Source of the DNA: Chitinophaga agrisoli
Lineage (GTDB): Bacteria > Bacteroidota > Bacteroidia > Chitinophagales > Chitinophagaceae
Assembly: GCF_008386695.1 (NCBI RefSeq)
Contig: NZ_VUOC01000001.1
Coordinates: forward strand, 1,152,347 to 1,216,346
DNA length: 64,000 bases
Direction of reading: 5' to 3'
A program made the translations under genes and the position numbers. The notes below the pieces were generated by a model. The model was not told the DNA's origin. It did no database searches and worked only from the letters and a program-made list of their open reading frames with translations. Numbering within the stretch: position 1 is the first letter of the stretch; each line of letters begins with the position of its first letter. Of this stretch, positions 32,876 through 42,423 are shown piece after piece.

Positions 32876-33925
32876 ATGGAGTTTCCTAACGACTACGATC
32901 ACTACGATAGCAATGACTTTATTGCGGATGACTATTTCCTGCAATGGGTAAAATCGCCCGATGCAGCAAGCGAGGCCTTCTGGCAGCATTGGATAGCCAC
33001 ACACCCGCACCGGCAGGAGCAGGTAGCGGCAGCGCGCGCCTTTATTATTGGATTGCGGTTTAACGAAACCACCCCATCACCGGCCGCCGTGGAAGCGGCA
33101 TTACAGCGTAACCTGGCCATGTTGGAAGCCTTACCGCAGGACCACCAGCCGGTCGTAAAACAGAAAAGCCTGCGCAAAGTATGGTGGTGGGCGGCCGCTG
33201 CCGTAGTAACCGGCGTAATGGCCCTGGCAGGCCGCCAGCTATGGCTGAAACCGGCTGCAATGATACAATATAGCGGTCTTGCAGATGGCATCCGCAAAAT
33301 AACGCTACCGGATAATTCTGAGGTGATCCTGAATGCCAACGCCGCCATCTCCTTCCGTAAGGACTGGTCCGGCGCAGACCAACGCGAAGTATGGCTAAAA
33401 GGCGAAGCCTTCTTTGATATAAAGCAGGTAAAAGCCGGCGATCAACCTGCGCAGGCGTTCATTGTGCACAGCGGTAATATGGACATTGATGTACTGGGCA
33501 CCTCCTTTAATGTAAAGGAAGGAAGCGCTTTTACCAACGTAACGCTTAATACCGGTAAAATAAAGATCCGCTTCAGCAAGTTGCCGGAAACCCCGTTTTA
33601 CCTGGCGCCAGGCGATTTTGTACGGTACTCCGCAAAGGATAATAAGATCACCAAGAAACGCGTAAATGCAGACCTCTATGCCGTATGGAAAGAAGAAGGA
33701 CGGCAACTGCAGAATGTTACGCTGAAAGAAATGGCGGTATATATAGAAGATATCTATGGATATCATGTACGCATCAGTAACAGTGAACTGGCCCAGGAAA
33801 AGCTCTCTGGTGGCCTGCGCGTAAAGGATGAGCACCTGCTGCTTGAAACGCTGGCCTTTGCGCTGAATGTGCAGATAGATAAGAAAGCAGACACACTCTT
33901 TATACAACCGAAAACTAAAAAATAA
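32876..33925 (+). CDS. FecR family anti-sigma factor
   Basis: 349 residues. A cytoplasmic N-terminal part (about 1-95, acidic start DYDHYDSNDFIADDYFLQWV) would hold the sigma factor. One membrane helix follows (VWWWAAAAVVTGVMALAG, about 101-118), then the periplasmic FecR domain: ITLPDNSEVILNANAAISFR, REVWLKGEAFFDIKQV, VLGTSFNVKEGS. The C-terminal DUF4974-like domain is NVTLKEMAVYIEDIYGYHVR to the end. It lies 163 bp after the sigma gene and 11 bp before susC, so it is likely co-transcribed with the latter. Confidence 0.94.
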   Translation: MEFPNDYDHYDSNDFIADDYFLQWVKSPDAASEAFWQHWIATHPHRQEQVAAARAFIIGLRFNETTPSPAAVEAALQRNLAMLEALPQDHQPVVKQKSLRKVWWWAAAAVVTGVMALAGRQLWLKPAAMIQYSGLADGIRKITLPDNSEVILNANAAISFRKDWSGADQREVWLKGEAFFDIKQVKAGDQPAQAFIVHSGNMDIDVLGTSFNVKEGSAFTNVTLNTGKIKIRFSKLPETPFYLAPGDFVRYSAKDNKITKKRVNADLYAVWKEEGRQLQNVTLKEMAVYIEDIYGYHVRISNSELAQEKLSGGLRVKDEHLLLETLAFALNVQIDKKADTLFIQPKTKK

Positions 33926-33936
33926 AATTCCCTGAT

Positions 33937-36900
33937 ATGCTGACAAATGTACCTTTTAAAACGGTAGGTGGCTATGCACTGCTATGTGCTGCCTGCCTCA
34001 TAGGGCCTTCCCTACAGGCACAGGACCTGGCCATGGCCGGCGGTCCGGTGCGTGATGCCTATGCTTACCAGGTGGAGCGTAAACAGCTGCAAACACTGGG
34101 AGAGATCTTAACAGATATCGAAAAACAACACGATGTAAGTTTCATCTGCAGATCAGAATTGCTGCAGCTGAGGATAAACACCGGCAAGGAAAATTTCAAA
34201 AAGAAAACATTTGTGCCTTCCCTCCTGTCCGTTATAAAGCCCTACGGGTTGGATCTGAAGCAGATCACCGCACAGCAGTTCGCTATCTCATCCGCCAGCG
34301 AAGAGGAAGAAGGAAACACGCCGGAAAGTAAGAACAATGACCAGCCGGATGGTGAGCTAAAGATGCTGGGGCAAAACATAAGCGCCGTAAACAGTACTGC
34401 TTTTGATACCTATGCTTACAGCATACGGATGCAACGCATCGGCGGTATAGTAAGGGGCGCAGGTAATATGCCCCTGCCAGGCGTAACCGTTACTGTAAAG
34501 GGTACCGGTAATGGCACCGTTACAGATGCCGATGGCAGGTATGAGATCAATACCACCGGCGCCAATGCTATACTGGTGTTCACTTATGTAGGCTACCTCT
34601 CCAAAGAAGTATTTGTGGCAGATCAGCAGCAGATAGATGTGGTGCTGAATGAAGATACCCGCCAGCTGAACCAGGTAGTGGTAGTAGGTTATGGTACACA
34701 AAAGAAAGTGAACCTCACCGGCGCTGTGGCGCAGGTAGGGGAGAAGGAGCTGGCCGGCCGGCCGCTTACCTCGGTAACTGCAGGGTTGCAGGGTTTAGCG
34801 CCGGGCCTGACCGTTACCAGCAATACCGGTTTTCCCGGGGATAATATGGTGAAGATGCGTATACGCGGTACCGGCACCACCAATAATGCCGATCCGTTTA
34901 CTTTGATAGATGGCGTACCGGGCGATATTACTTTCCTGAACCCGGGCGATATAGAAAGTGTTTCTGTGCTGAAAGATGCGGCATCCGCTGCTATCTACGG
35001 TTCCCGCGCTGCCAACGGCGTTATACTGGTTACCACTAAAAAAGGCCGCCGCAACCAGAAACCTACGGTAAGCTATAATGGCTACTACGGTTTACAGCAG
35101 CCTTATTCATTGCCTAAGATGGTAGGCTCTACGGAATACATGGAAATGTTGAATGAGGCCCAGCGCAATGTAGGCCTGCCTGAGACATTTACCGATGCAG
35201 ATATCCAGAAAGCAAAAGACGGTACAGACCCCAACTATTTCGCCAATGTTAACTGGCCCAAAGCCCTGTTTAAAAATACAGCGCCGCAGCAGGAGCATAA
35301 TCTGAGCCTCAACGGCGGCGGGCAGGATGTTACCTATTACCTGTCTTTTGGCCGGCAGGATCAGAAGGGCCTGGTGACCGGCGACCAATATAACGCCTGG
35401 CGTAATAACCTGAGGGCGCGCATCAGTGCGTTGCGCCTGTTTAATATTGTAGACCTGGACGCTAACCTGGGCTACCTGGACCGTATGCAGAACCAGCCAG
35501 CCGGCGGTACAGATGAGAACACAGGCCCTATCTATTCAACGCTCACCATCTCGCCCCTCACGCCTGTGAAGTTTACAAATGGTCAGTGGGGTTATGGCGG
35601 CGGTTCCAGTAATCCTGCAGCCATTGCTACGGATGGAGGTTATAATAATCTCCGCTCACAGGAAGTTACCGGCAACGCGTCTGCAAAGGTGCATATCTGG
35701 AAAAACCTGGACTTCACCGGGCAGTACGGCACCAATATCATTAACCAGCGGCGGTCCACTTTTACCCGTAAAATAGACTACTACCGCCCGGAAACCGGCG
35801 CGCTCTGGTATTCCAACTCCACCAGCAACAAACTGGAAATGCGGGATATCACCAGCCGTATGCAGAACATTTCCGGTATACTTAACTATTCATTTTCCCT
35901 GGGTAAACATAATTTCAAGGCACTGGCAGGCTACCAACAGGAAACTTTCCGGTATGAGACCTTTTACGCCAGCAAGCAGAATTTTCCCAGTGATGATGTA
36001 CCGGTATTTAACCTGGGCTTTGATAATCCCAATGCCACGGGCGATGCCTACCAGTACGCCCTGCGTTCCTGGTTTGGCCGCGTGAACTATGACTTTAACG
36101 AAAAATACCTGCTGGAGCTGAATGTACGCTACGATGGCTCTTCACGCTATGAGCAGGACCGCCGTTATGGTACTTTCCCCTCCGCTTCCGCAGGCTGGCG
36201 TTTTACACAGGAAAATTTTATGAAACATGCAGGCCTGTCCCGCTGGTTAAACGAGGGTAAGGTGCGCGTTTCTTACGGCAGCCTGGGTAACCAATATGGC
36301 GCGGATGGAACCGCTTATTCTGAATGGTATCCTTACCAGCAGGTACTTACCGGTGTGGCTACCATGCCTATAGGTAATATCCTCACAAGGGGCGTGGCAC
36401 AGACCAACCTGGCCAACCCGCTGCTGCGCTGGGAAAAAGTGAACATGTTCAACGTTGGTATCGACCTTGCCTTCCTGAAGAACCGCCTTTCCGTTACCGC
36501 AGACTGGTTTGATAAACGCACCATGGATGTACAGCTGAAAGTGCCGCAGCCGGATGTATTAGGCCTGGAAGTTCCGGACCAGAATGCCGGCGATATCTCT
36601 AACAAAGGCTGGGAATTGGCGCTGGGCTGGTCAGACCAGATAGGTGAAGTATCCTACGGGATTAACGCCCAGCTGTCTGACGTAAAGAACAAAGTACTGA
36701 ACCTGGGCGGCGCACCCCCCACCCTGGCAGATAAGATACGCCAGGTAGGTTACCCGATAGATGCATTCTATGGTTACCTGACAGATGGCCTGGCACAGGA
36801 AAGCGATTTCACAAAGGATCCCACCACCGGTAAGCTCACGCCTAACTTCCCCATCTTTGATGCGGATAAAGGAAAAGTAGCCCCCGGTGACATTAAATAC

Positions 36901-37446
36901 CGCGACCTGAACGGTGATAAAATGATCACCGCAGACAAGGACCGTACGGTAATAGGCAACGCATTCCCGCGTTATACTTACTCTTTCCGTGGTAATGTGG
37001 CCTGGAAAAATTTTGACTTCACCGTATTTGTACAGGGTGTAGGCAAAGGTAACGGGTATGTCAGTGGCATCGGTATCCATGCCTTCCAGGCAAATGGCGC
37101 CTTCCCCCAGGAAGTACACCGTGATCACTGGACGCCGGAGCATACAGACGCCTGGTATCCCCGCTTCACCTACCTGGATACCCGCAACTCCGGAAGGCTA
37201 TCAGGCTACTGGTTACAAAATGCCGCTTACCTGCGTCTCAAAAATATACAGCTGGGTTATACCCTGCCCGCCACCTGGACCAGCAGGCTGCGCATAGAAA
37301 GGCTCCGCGCTTATGTTTCCGCGGATAACCTGTTCACAAAAACAAAATTCTTCTACGCGTATGACCCGGAAACCGTTACCACCAGCGGTGGTAGCTATCC
37401 GCAGGTGAAAACGTTCGTATTTGGTCTTAACATAACCTTTAAATGA
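33937..37446 (+). CDS. SusC/RagA family TonB-linked outer-membrane transporter with STN domain
   Basis: 1169 residues. Signal peptide YALLCAACLIGPSLQAQ. The STN signalling domain covers about 45-115 (LQTLGEILTDIEKQHDVSFI). A carboxypeptidase-like beta-sandwich covers about 168-245 (GNMPLPGVTVTVKGTGNGTV). The SusC box follows as VVVVGYGTQKKVNLTGAV, then the TonB plug (TLIDGVPGDI, YGSRAANGVILVTTKKG) and a 22-strand barrel ending in FGLNITFK. It imports a nutrient captured by SusD using TonB energy. The STN domain is the part expected to signal to FecR. The susD ATG overlaps its stop (ATGA), so the two are translationally coupled. The nutrient is unknown. Confidence 0.96.
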   Translation: MLTNVPFKTVGGYALLCAACLIGPSLQAQDLAMAGGPVRDAYAYQVERKQLQTLGEILTDIEKQHDVSFICRSELLQLRINTGKENFKKKTFVPSLLSVIKPYGLDLKQITAQQFAISSASEEEEGNTPESKNNDQPDGELKMLGQNISAVNSTAFDTYAYSIRMQRIGGIVRGAGNMPLPGVTVTVKGTGNGTVTDADGRYEINTTGANAILVFTYVGYLSKEVFVADQQQIDVVLNEDTRQLNQVVVVGYGTQKKVNLTGAVAQVGEKELAGRPLTSVTAGLQGLAPGLTVTSNTGFPGDNMVKMRIRGTGTTNNADPFTLIDGVPGDITFLNPGDIESVSVLKDAASAAIYGSRAANGVILVTTKKGRRNQKPTVSYNGYYGLQQPYSLPKMVGSTEYMEMLNEAQRNVGLPETFTDADIQKAKDGTDPNYFANVNWPKALFKNTAPQQEHNLSLNGGGQDVTYYLSFGRQDQKGLVTGDQYNAWRNNLRARISALRLFNIVDLDANLGYLDRMQNQPAGGTDENTGPIYSTLTISPLTPVKFTNGQWGYGGGSSNPAAIATDGGYNNLRSQEVTGNASAKVHIWKNLDFTGQYGTNIINQRRSTFTRKIDYYRPETGALWYSNSTSNKLEMRDITSRMQNISGILNYSFSLGKHNFKALAGYQQETFRYETFYASKQNFPSDDVPVFNLGFDNPNATGDAYQYALRSWFGRVNYDFNEKYLLELNVRYDGSSRYEQDRRYGTFPSASAGWRFTQENFMKHAGLSRWLNEGKVRVSYGSLGNQYGADGTAYSEWYPYQQVLTGVATMPIGNILTRGVAQTNLANPLLRWEKVNMFNVGIDLAFLKNRLSVTADWFDKRTMDVQLKVPQPDVLGLEVPDQNAGDISNKGWELALGWSDQIGEVSYGINAQLSDVKNKVLNLGGAPPTLADKIRQVGYPIDAFYGYLTDGLAQESDFTKDPTTGKLTPNFPIFDADKGKVAPGDIKYRDLNGDKMITADKDRTVIGNAFPRYTYSFRGNVAWKNFDFTVFVQGVGKGNGYVSGIGIHAFQANGAFPQEVHRDHWTPEHTDAWYPRFTYLDTRNSGRLSGYWLQNAAYLRLKNIQLGYTLPATWTSRLRIERLRAYVSADNLFTKTKFFYAYDPETVTTSGGSYPQVKTFVFGLNITFK

Positions 37447-39149
37447 TCACTGCCATGCAGCAACAACATATATTCCGTTCAATACGTATGGCCATATGGA
37501 GCATTACAGGCATAGTGGCACTGGGCCTTGCAGGCTGCTCCAAAACCTTCCTGGACCGCGATGCGCTGGATGCCATCCCTAATGACCAGTTCTGGAAAAC
37601 GGAAGGTCAGCTGAAGCTGGCGGCAAACGCCTGCTATGATTACCTGAAAGGAAAGAATGTGGTAGATATGGAGAATATGGGCGATAACACCATTTATCCG
37701 CCTATGACAGATTACCTGGCCATTGCCACAGGCAACTTTGATTTTACATTGGGCACCCTTAACTCAGAATGGGCGAACCAATACGCAGGCATCCGCCGCT
37801 GTAATCACTTCCTCGAAAACTATCAGAAGGCCGAGGGAATACAACCGGCCAAGCTGGCACAGTATGCCGGCGAGGTGCGTTTCCTCCGCGCTTTCCTGTA
37901 CAGTTATATCAGCTTCTTCTTTGGGGATGTGCCGCTGATCACCAATACCATCGACATTGGAGACGAGCAGGTAATGGGTCCGCGTAACCCGCGTGCACAG
38001 GTGGCGGACTTTATATTGCAACAACTGGATTCCGCAGCTGCAGAACTGCCTGCTACCTACCCGGCGGCAGATCTGGGCCGTATTACAAAAGGCGCCGCCC
38101 TGGGCTGGAAAGCACGTGTGGCGCTGTTCTACGGTAAGTACGATGTGGCGGAAGCTGCCGCTAAGGCGGTAATGGACCTGAATGTTTACCAGTTATATAC
38201 CGGCGGCGGCGCAAACAGTTATAACGAACTGTTTACACACAAGGGGAAATTGTCTAACGGCGTTAACAAAGAAACCATGCTGGCAAGACTCTACCTCATA
38301 GATGTGATCATGCACAATATGAGCCGCGAATGCCAGGTACCGGATCAGGGCGCCCGTTTCTGCCCCACTAAATCGCTGGTGGATGCTTACCTGTGTACAG
38401 ATGGTATGCCTATCGAAAAATCCCCTCTGTATAATGAAGGTGCACAACAGGCATATGGCGATGTATTTAAGGATCGTGATCCCCGCATGTCACAGACTAT
38501 CCTGGCGCCGGGCGCTACATGGGGTGGCCAGGATGATGGCGACCAGGACGATAAACCTTCCGCTATCTTCAACCTGCCCAAATTCAATGCAGACAAAAAA
38601 GGTTGTGTAACCGCTACCGGCTATTACTTTACCAAATATGTGCAGGTATCGGCAGTGGCCACCTATAATAAGGATCCTAACGATATACATATCATGCGCT
38701 ACGCAGAGGTGTTGCTGACGTATGCAGAAGCCCGCGAAATGCAGGGTAAGCTTACGCAGGCAGACCTGGATATCTCGATCAATCTGCTGCGGGACCGGGT
38801 AGGTATGCACCACATGATCATCTCTGAGTTGGCTGCCTGGGGCATGGACCTGCGCCAGGAGATCCGCCGCGAGAGGCGTGTAGAGCTGGCCCTGGAAGGA
38901 CAGCGTTATTTTGACCTGCTGCGCTGGAAACAGGGCAACCTGCTGGCGGCAGATGTGAAAGGCATGAAAAAATCCTTCCTGCCGGCTTATATGCAGCCAT
39001 ATGTGGCCAGTCTCAAAGTGGATGCAAACGGCTATATGATCGTAAATACAGACAGGCGCTTCCAGGATCCTAAAAACTACCTGTGGCCCATACCATTGAC
39101 CCAGTTCCAGCGTAACCCGCAACTGGGACAGAACCCGGGCTGGCAATGA
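37443..39149 (+). CDS. RagB/SusD family nutrient-binding lipoprotein
   Basis: 568 residues. The lipoprotein signal is GIVALGLAGCSKTFLDRD with the lipid-bearing Cys at residue 32. The start at 37443 overlaps the susC stop; an ATG at 37455 is an alternative. The first helical part has FWKTEGQLKLAANACYDYLK, with further TPR-like helices (RFLRAFLYSYISFFFGDVPL, the family's typical segment) and the C-terminal RRERRVELALEGQRYFDLLR and PIPLTQFQRNPQLGQNPGW. SusD caps SusC on the cell surface and binds the substrate. A terminator follows at 39175-39217. Confidence 0.96.
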   Translation: MITAMQQQHIFRSIRMAIWSITGIVALGLAGCSKTFLDRDALDAIPNDQFWKTEGQLKLAANACYDYLKGKNVVDMENMGDNTIYPPMTDYLAIATGNFDFTLGTLNSEWANQYAGIRRCNHFLENYQKAEGIQPAKLAQYAGEVRFLRAFLYSYISFFFGDVPLITNTIDIGDEQVMGPRNPRAQVADFILQQLDSAAAELPATYPAADLGRITKGAALGWKARVALFYGKYDVAEAAAKAVMDLNVYQLYTGGGANSYNELFTHKGKLSNGVNKETMLARLYLIDVIMHNMSRECQVPDQGARFCPTKSLVDAYLCTDGMPIEKSPLYNEGAQQAYGDVFKDRDPRMSQTILAPGATWGGQDDGDQDDKPSAIFNLPKFNADKKGCVTATGYYFTKYVQVSAVATYNKDPNDIHIMRYAEVLLTYAEAREMQGKLTQADLDISINLLRDRVGMHHMIISELAAWGMDLRQEIRRERRVELALEGQRYFDLLRWKQGNLLAADVKGMKKSFLPAYMQPYVASLKVDANGYMIVNTDRRFQDPKNYLWPIPLTQFQRNPQLGQNPGWQ

Positions 39150-39174
39150 TAAATAATTGTATATAAACACGCAA

Positions 39175-39217
39175 ACAGGGGTTGATCAAAAATGGCGTAG
39201 CCCTGATCAACCCCTGT
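39175..39217 (+). terminator. Terminator after susD
   Basis: A 14-bp perfect stem (ACAGGGGTTGATCA with its inverse, 39175-39188 and 39204-39217) has a 15-base loop and is followed by TATGTATTTT. It separates susCD from the exported enzyme genes, perhaps only partially. Confidence 0.7.
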
Positions 39218-39241
39218 ATGTATTTTAACAATACCATGTTT

Positions 39242-40057
39242 ATGAAACAGATACGCACGCTTGCTGCCCTGGGTTTGTTACTGACAGCCTGCAGCACTAA
39301 CAAAAACACCACCGGAACTGCCAGCCAGGCGGCAGATACCATCCGGGTAATGAGCTATAACATCCATCACGCCAATCCGCCTTCCCGCAAGGACTTTATT
39401 GACCTGGACGCCATCGCGAAGGTCATTAACCAGCAACACCCGGATTTTGTGGCCTTACAGGAAGTGGATGTGCATACGGGCCGCTCCGGCCGTAATGTGC
39501 ACGAGGCAGAGGCGCTGGCAGCAGCCACAGGCATGCACGCTTTTTTTGCAAAAGGTATTCCCTATGATGGAGGGGACTATGGCATAGCCGTATTATCCCG
39601 GGAGCCCATACTGGAAGGCCACGCCTACCAGTTACCCTCCGCGCCGGAGCTTAAAGGAGAGCCCCGCGCCTTATGCACGGTAACGGTGAACAGGAACGGG
39701 CGGCGGATGTTGATGGCCAGCACCCATCTGGATGTAACCAGGCCGGATACCAACCGTTTACTGCAGGTACGCGCCATTGCCGGCATACTGAGCAAGGCCG
39801 GAATGCCCGTAATACTGGCGGGGGATTTTAACGCCAAACCCGGCAGCCCGGCCATACAGGTGCTGGATAGCGCTTTTACGCGCACCTGCGATAGCTGCCC
39901 GTTTACCATCCCGGTAGAGCATCCAAACCGTACCATAGACCTGGTAGCTTTTAAGCCTGCAGGGGCCTTTAAAGTACTGGACCACCAGGCAATCCCGGAA
40001 CGGTATGCATCAGACCATTTGCCGGTAATAGCAACACTGTTGCTGAAAAAATTATGA
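39242..40057 (+). CDS. Endonuclease/exonuclease/phosphatase-fold lipoprotein
   Basis: 271 residues from the ATG at 39242. Signal peptide LAALGLLLTACSTNK with a lipobox Cys (LLTAC), so it is anchored in the envelope. The EEP/DNase-I-like active-site set is complete: N in VMSYNIHHA, E in FVALQEVD, H in MASTHLD, DxN in LAGDFNAKPG, D in TIDLVAFKP and DH in YASDHLPV. EEP members cut phosphodiesters (DNA, inositol phosphates, sphingomyelin) or phosphomonoesters. The substrate is unknown. Lying between susD and the oxidoreductase gene, it may process a phosphorylated part of the imported nutrient; this is inference from position. Confidence 0.9.
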   Translation: MKQIRTLAALGLLLTACSTNKNTTGTASQAADTIRVMSYNIHHANPPSRKDFIDLDAIAKVINQQHPDFVALQEVDVHTGRSGRNVHEAEALAAATGMHAFFAKGIPYDGGDYGIAVLSREPILEGHAYQLPSAPELKGEPRALCTVTVNRNGRRMLMASTHLDVTRPDTNRLLQVRAIAGILSKAGMPVILAGDFNAKPGSPAIQVLDSAFTRTCDSCPFTIPVEHPNRTIDLVAFKPAGAFKVLDHQAIPERYASDHLPVIATLLLKKL

Positions 40058-40142
40058 TTTCCGTTTTTTTAATTATAAATTGACAATGTACTAGCAGTCA
40101 ATGTTATTCGTCAATTCATACTAAAACTTAACCTGGATAAGC

Positions 40143-41525
40143 ATGCCAAGATCAAATCAGGATTCACGTCGTGGCTTCATTAGTAAGATAGCTAAGGGAG
40201 TAGTGGGAGCGTCTTTGTTTCCCAGTATCATTACCGCGGCAGACAAGAAACGTAACCTGGAATCATTATCGCGCAGTAATGAAAAATACAGCGCCAATGA
40301 CCAGATACAGGTAGCGCTCATAGGCGCTGGTGGTATGGGCACCGCAGATACCAATACCGCTATCACCGTACCGGGCGCTAAGCTCATTGCTGCCTGCGAC
40401 CTGTATGACGGCCGCCTGGCGGGCGCAAAAAAGAAATGGGGCAGCGATATCTACACCACCCGCGACTATCGCGAGATCCTGGAGCGGAAGGATGTAGACG
40501 CCGTGATCATTGCCACGCCGGACTTCTGGCACAGGGAGATCTCTGTGGCCGCTATGAACAAAGGCAAATCCGTGTATTGCGAAAAACCCATGGTGCACGA
40601 CATTACAGAAGGCCCCGCCGTGGTGGAAGCCCAGCAGAAGAATGGCAAGGTGGTATTCCAGGTGGGTAGCCAGGGCATGAGCTCACTGGGTAATGAGAAG
40701 GCCCGCCAGCTGTTAAAGGATGGCGCTATCGGCAAGCTCAATTATGCAGAAGGTTTCTGGGCCCGTATGTCGCCTACCGGCGCCTGGCAGTATCCCATCC
40801 CGGCAGATGCGTCTCCCAAAACAGTAGATTGGGACGCTTACCTGGCACACGCGCCTAAACGCGAGTTTGACCCGCTGCGTTTTTTCCGCTGGCGTAACTA
40901 CAGGGACTACGGTACCGGCGTTTCCGGCGATCTGTTTGTACACCTGTTCTCCAGCCTGCACTTTGTAACCGGCTCCATAGGGCCTAATAAGATCATGGCT
41001 ACCGGTGGCCTGCGCTACTGGAAAGATGGCCGCGAAGTGCCCGATATTATGCTGGGTATGTTCGATTACCCGGAAACAGCGGCACACCCTGCCTTTAACC
41101 TGTCACTACGCGTAAACTTTGTAGATGGCACCGGTGGCACCAACTACCTGCGTATGGTAGGCAGTGAAGGCTCTATGACCGTAGAATGGGATAAAGTGAC
41201 CCTGTACCGTAACAAGCACGAAGTAGATGCCAATGATCCGCTGGCGCAGGGCAATAAAACCGCTGATGCCTCTAAACAATACGTGTACGAAAGAAAAGAT
41301 ATGCTGCCGCCGGATAAGCTGGAGTATGTAGCAGAAGAGGGCTACAAAGGCGCGCATTTCGATCACTTCTATAACCTGTTCAATGCCATGCGTACCGGTG
41401 GTAAAGTGCATGAAGATGCGCTGTTTGGCTACCGCGCCGCTGCGCCTGCCCTGCTGTGTAATGATAGCTATTTCCAGAATAAGATCATGCAGTGGGATCC
41501 GCAACAATTAAAACAGATCAAGTAA
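40143..41525 (+). CDS. Gfo/Idh/MocA family oxidoreductase, Tat-exported
   Basis: 460 residues. The N-terminus SRRGFISKIAKGVVGASLFP is a twin-arginine signal, so the protein is exported folded with its cofactor. The Rossmann domain is VALIGAGGMGTAD (about 58-69) with VDAVIIATPDFWH and the catalytic-type EKP as YCEKPMVHD (EKP 147-149). The long C-terminal domain (about 170-460) contains DYGTGVSGDLFVHLFSSLHF and FDHFYNLFNAMRTGGKVHED. Exported members with DUF1080 neighbours are thought to oxidise a sugar hydroxyl (C3) and can recycle a bound NAD. The DUF1080 gene starts 17 bp downstream. Confidence 0.93.
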   Translation: MPRSNQDSRRGFISKIAKGVVGASLFPSIITAADKKRNLESLSRSNEKYSANDQIQVALIGAGGMGTADTNTAITVPGAKLIAACDLYDGRLAGAKKKWGSDIYTTRDYREILERKDVDAVIIATPDFWHREISVAAMNKGKSVYCEKPMVHDITEGPAVVEAQQKNGKVVFQVGSQGMSSLGNEKARQLLKDGAIGKLNYAEGFWARMSPTGAWQYPIPADASPKTVDWDAYLAHAPKREFDPLRFFRWRNYRDYGTGVSGDLFVHLFSSLHFVTGSIGPNKIMATGGLRYWKDGREVPDIMLGMFDYPETAAHPAFNLSLRVNFVDGTGGTNYLRMVGSEGSMTVEWDKVTLYRNKHEVDANDPLAQGNKTADASKQYVYERKDMLPPDKLEYVAEEGYKGAHFDHFYNLFNAMRTGGKVHEDALFGYRAAAPALLCNDSYFQNKIMQWDPQQLKQIK

Positions 41526-41542
41526 TTAAAAAAGAAAACACC

Positions 41543-42343
41543 ATGAGAAAATTATTTGTGCCGGCATTGTCTGCGCTAACAGTGTTTGCGATGTCATGTG
41601 GTAATGCGCCTACAAATGAAAATACAGCTGATTCTACGGTGGTGACTGCTGATACCGCTGCGGCTGCAACACCCGCTACCAGCGAGGTAGATTCAACCGC
41701 CAACACCCTCACCGATGCTGAAAAGGCGGAGGGATGGAAACTGCTGTTCAATGGCCAGAACCTGGACGGCTGGCATATCTATAAAGGCAAGACCTCCAAT
41801 AGCTGGACTGCGGAAAACGGTACCCTGCACTGCATGGGTAGCGAAAAGGATAAAAGCGATAAAAGGGCGGATCTTACCTCCAACGATACCTACGAGAACT
41901 TTGAGCTGCAAACAGACTGGAAGCTGACCCCTAAGGGCAACAGCGGCCTTATCTACCTGGCTTCAGAAGATGAAGACGCCGCTTACCTGAGCGGTCCGGA
42001 ATACCAGATGATAGACGACAAGGACTTCCCGGAGAAGCTGGAAGACTGGCAGAAGACCGGCGCCAACTACGCCATGGGCGGCCCGCTGGTAGCAGCCGCT
42101 AATCCCATTGGCGAATGGAACCATACCCGTATAGTGGTGAACAAAGGCCATGTAGAGCATTGGCTCAATGGTCAGAAGACCGCAGAATATACTTTTGGTT
42201 CTCCGGAATGGAAAAAGCTGAAAGAGACCGGCAAATGGAAAGACGCCAAGAACTACGGCAAAACCAAGAAAGGCCATATAGACCTCCAGGATCATGGCAG
42301 CGAAATATGGTTCAAGAACATGAAGATAAAAGAGATCAAGTAA
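41543..42343 (+). CDS. DUF1080 (3-keto-disaccharide hydrolase/lyase family) lipoprotein
   Basis: 266 residues from the ATG at 41543 (the frame is open from 41492, but that stretch lies in the preceding gene). The lipobox is in PALSALTVFAMSCGNAP, followed by a Thr/Ala-rich linker (about 20-60). The DUF1080 beta-sandwich follows: EGWKLLFNGQNLDGWHIYKG, ENFELQTDWKLTPKGNSGLI, GPEYQMIDD, GEWNHTRIVVNKGHVEHWLN and GHIDLQDHGSEIWFKNMKI, which is the standard family core. Members act on 3-keto-glycosides made by Gfo/Idh/MocA enzymes, the preceding gene here. Confidence 0.92.
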   Translation: MRKLFVPALSALTVFAMSCGNAPTNENTADSTVVTADTAAAATPATSEVDSTANTLTDAEKAEGWKLLFNGQNLDGWHIYKGKTSNSWTAENGTLHCMGSEKDKSDKRADLTSNDTYENFELQTDWKLTPKGNSGLIYLASEDEDAAYLSGPEYQMIDDKDFPEKLEDWQKTGANYAMGGPLVAAANPIGEWNHTRIVVNKGHVEHWLNGQKTAEYTFGSPEWKKLKETGKWKDAKNYGKTKKGHIDLQDHGSEIWFKNMKIKEIK

Positions 42344-42366
42344 GCGCTTTCAAAGTTTGAAGCAAT

Positions 42367-42404
42367 AAAAAAAGAGCCCTGTTATTTAACAGGGCTCTTT
42401 TTTT
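42367..42404. terminator. Bidirectional terminator, DUF1080 gene / sod
   Basis: An 18-bp stem (42367-42384 with 42387-42404) with A7 and T7 flanks and a very short loop (TTATTTAA effective) lies between convergent genes. Confidence 0.85.
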
Positions 42405-42423
42405 ATTTGCATAAGCTAACAGC

